Source: Helicobacteraceae bacterium (GTDB lineage Bacteria; Campylobacterota; Campylobacteria; Campylobacterales; Sulfurimonadaceae). From it: DNA of 6,480 bases. Shown here piece by piece: positions 5,897 through 6,480 of the stretch (positions are counted from its first letter, which is position 1; every line of letters begins with the position of its first letter). The notes beneath the pieces are model-generated. The model did no database searches. It saw nothing but the letters and a program-made list of their open reading frames with translations, and was not told the origin of the DNA. Location: the NCBI GenBank assembly GCA_015488075.1, contig WFOM01000270.1:1-6480 (forward strand), written 5' to 3'. The position numbers and the translations under genes were made by a program.

Positions 5897-6480
5897 GAGC
5901 AGTAGTTAAAAACGGTATAGGTGTTTTTCATCCACAGGGATTTTTGGACGGCAATAGTGTAAATGCACTTTTGAGTGTAGAAGATATAGAAGCTACTATA
6001 AAGATAAATGCCGATATGGTTTTGGTTTCACTAAAAAGGGTTGTTTTTTTTAACAGAAACGGACTTGACCAATTTGTAAAGATGTTTGACAAAGTCAAAA
6101 AAGCAAAACATATAACAGTCGGGTTTTGTGATTATGACGAAAAAAAATATGAGACCATAAAAAGATTTTACGAAAAAGAACTGACATTTTCACTGTTTAA
6201 AACTCTGGAAGTTGCTGAACTTTTTTCAAACGGTCTTAAAAATAAAAACAAAAATGTTTTGGTTTGGAGTGATGACAAATCTCAAAGAACCGCTATGGCT
6301 ATAGAGCTTCATGACAGAGGCCACAACCCCATAGTAGCTCAGACAAAACAGGAGTTTTTGGAGAAAAAAGCAAACAAAGAAGCATATGATGTTATAGTAG
6401 AAGATACATTTTTGGGTATGATGGGACAACAGGTTGCGGCAAGAGTTACCGCAAATGCTATTATATACACTGTAAGTGGA
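5893..6480 (+). CDS. STAS-like domain protein with receiver-like segment (C-terminus beyond window)
   Basis: 196 residues are visible and the frame is still open at the window end. The start ATG shares ATGA with the HDOD stop. An AAGG at 5876-5879 is rather far upstream, so translation is probably coupled. Residues about 1-112 look like a STAS (anti-sigma-factor-antagonist-like) fold: a first strand then H-P-Q-G-F-L-D-G (13-20), a strand M-V-L-V-S-L-K-R-V-V-F-F-N (42-54), a helix with G-L-D-Q-F-V-K-M-F (57-65) and V-G-F-C-D-Y (76-81). Residues about 120-175 alternate strand and helix (N-V-L-V-W-S-D-D at 121-128, then I-E-L-H-D-R-G-H-N-P-I-V-A-Q), like a response-regulator receiver, though a phosphorylation site is not established. 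Residues 184-196 resemble the N-terminal strand again and may open a second STAS unit. STAS domains act as protein-protein switches. The domain calls are by pattern only, and with HDOD next door a signalling role is inferred. Confidence 0.72.
   Translation, partial: MRAVVKNGIGVFHPQGFLDGNSVNALLSVEDIEATIKINADMVLVSLKRVVFFNRNGLDQFVKMFDKVKKAKHITVGFCDYDEKKYETIKRFYEKELTFSLFKTLEVAELFSNGLKNKNKNVLVWSDDKSQRTAMAIELHDRGHNPIVAQTKQEFLEKKANKEAYDVIVEDTFLGMMGQQVAARVTANAIIYTVSG

Noticed and set aside
6226..6429. A 67-codon minus-strand frame with a hydrophobic, cysteine-rich product
   Set aside because: It is opposite the STAS-like gene, which has continuous coding character through this region; the hydrophobicity comes from the complement of Lys-rich codons.
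1..6480. Mobile element, CRISPR array or phage remnant
   Set aside because: No terminal inverted repeats, direct-repeat arrays, transposase or integrase fragments were seen; composition and coding style are uniform across the window.

Overview
The window is AT-rich and gene-dense, with short or overlapping gene junctions. The proteins point to a Campylobacterota (epsilonproteobacterial) genome of the Sulfurimonas/Sulfurovum type. The reasons are a short DprA with a Helicobacter-like C-terminal half, an HDOD gene overlapping a STAS-like gene, a two-membrane-helix K+ channel with an RCK region, and promoters with a clear -10 box and T-rich upstream DNA but no -35. This placement rests on family recognition from memory, not on a search.

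Left part (1-4916, all minus strand). Seven genes lie head to tail and read, in transcription order: rpmB (ribosomal protein L28), a 2TM/RCK potassium channel, argJ (arginine biosynthesis), a membrane-anchored divergent polysaccharide deacetylase (YibQ-like), dprA (DNA uptake/transformation), a small antibiotic-biosynthesis-monooxygenase (ABM) domain protein, and the N-terminal part of a class II aldolase family protein cut off at position 1. Gaps are 17, -8, 8, -17, 17 and -1 bases, so they probably form one operon from a good promoter in front of rpmB. The functions are unrelated; this looks like a housekeeping cluster rather than a pathway. The rpmB-channel junction carries a 13-bp hairpin that contains the L28 stop codon in one arm and the channel's Shine-Dalgarno and start codon in the other.

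Middle (4917-5095). This is the only sizeable intergenic region. It holds two divergent promoters, one for rpmB and one for the plus-strand genes. I see no RNA gene or repeat in it.

Right part (5096-6480, plus strand). Two genes overlap by ATGA: an HDOD-domain protein that probably begins at a TTG codon, and a protein with a STAS-like N-terminal domain followed by a receiver-like fold and what may be the start of a second STAS unit, still open at the window end. They look like a small signalling module, with no partner visible in the window.

No mobile element, CRISPR array, tRNA, rRNA or phage gene was seen. Most of the window is ordinary chromosomal core. The points most worth checking are the rpmB/channel hairpin, the altered ligand-binding positions in the channel's RCK region, and the HDOD/STAS pair.
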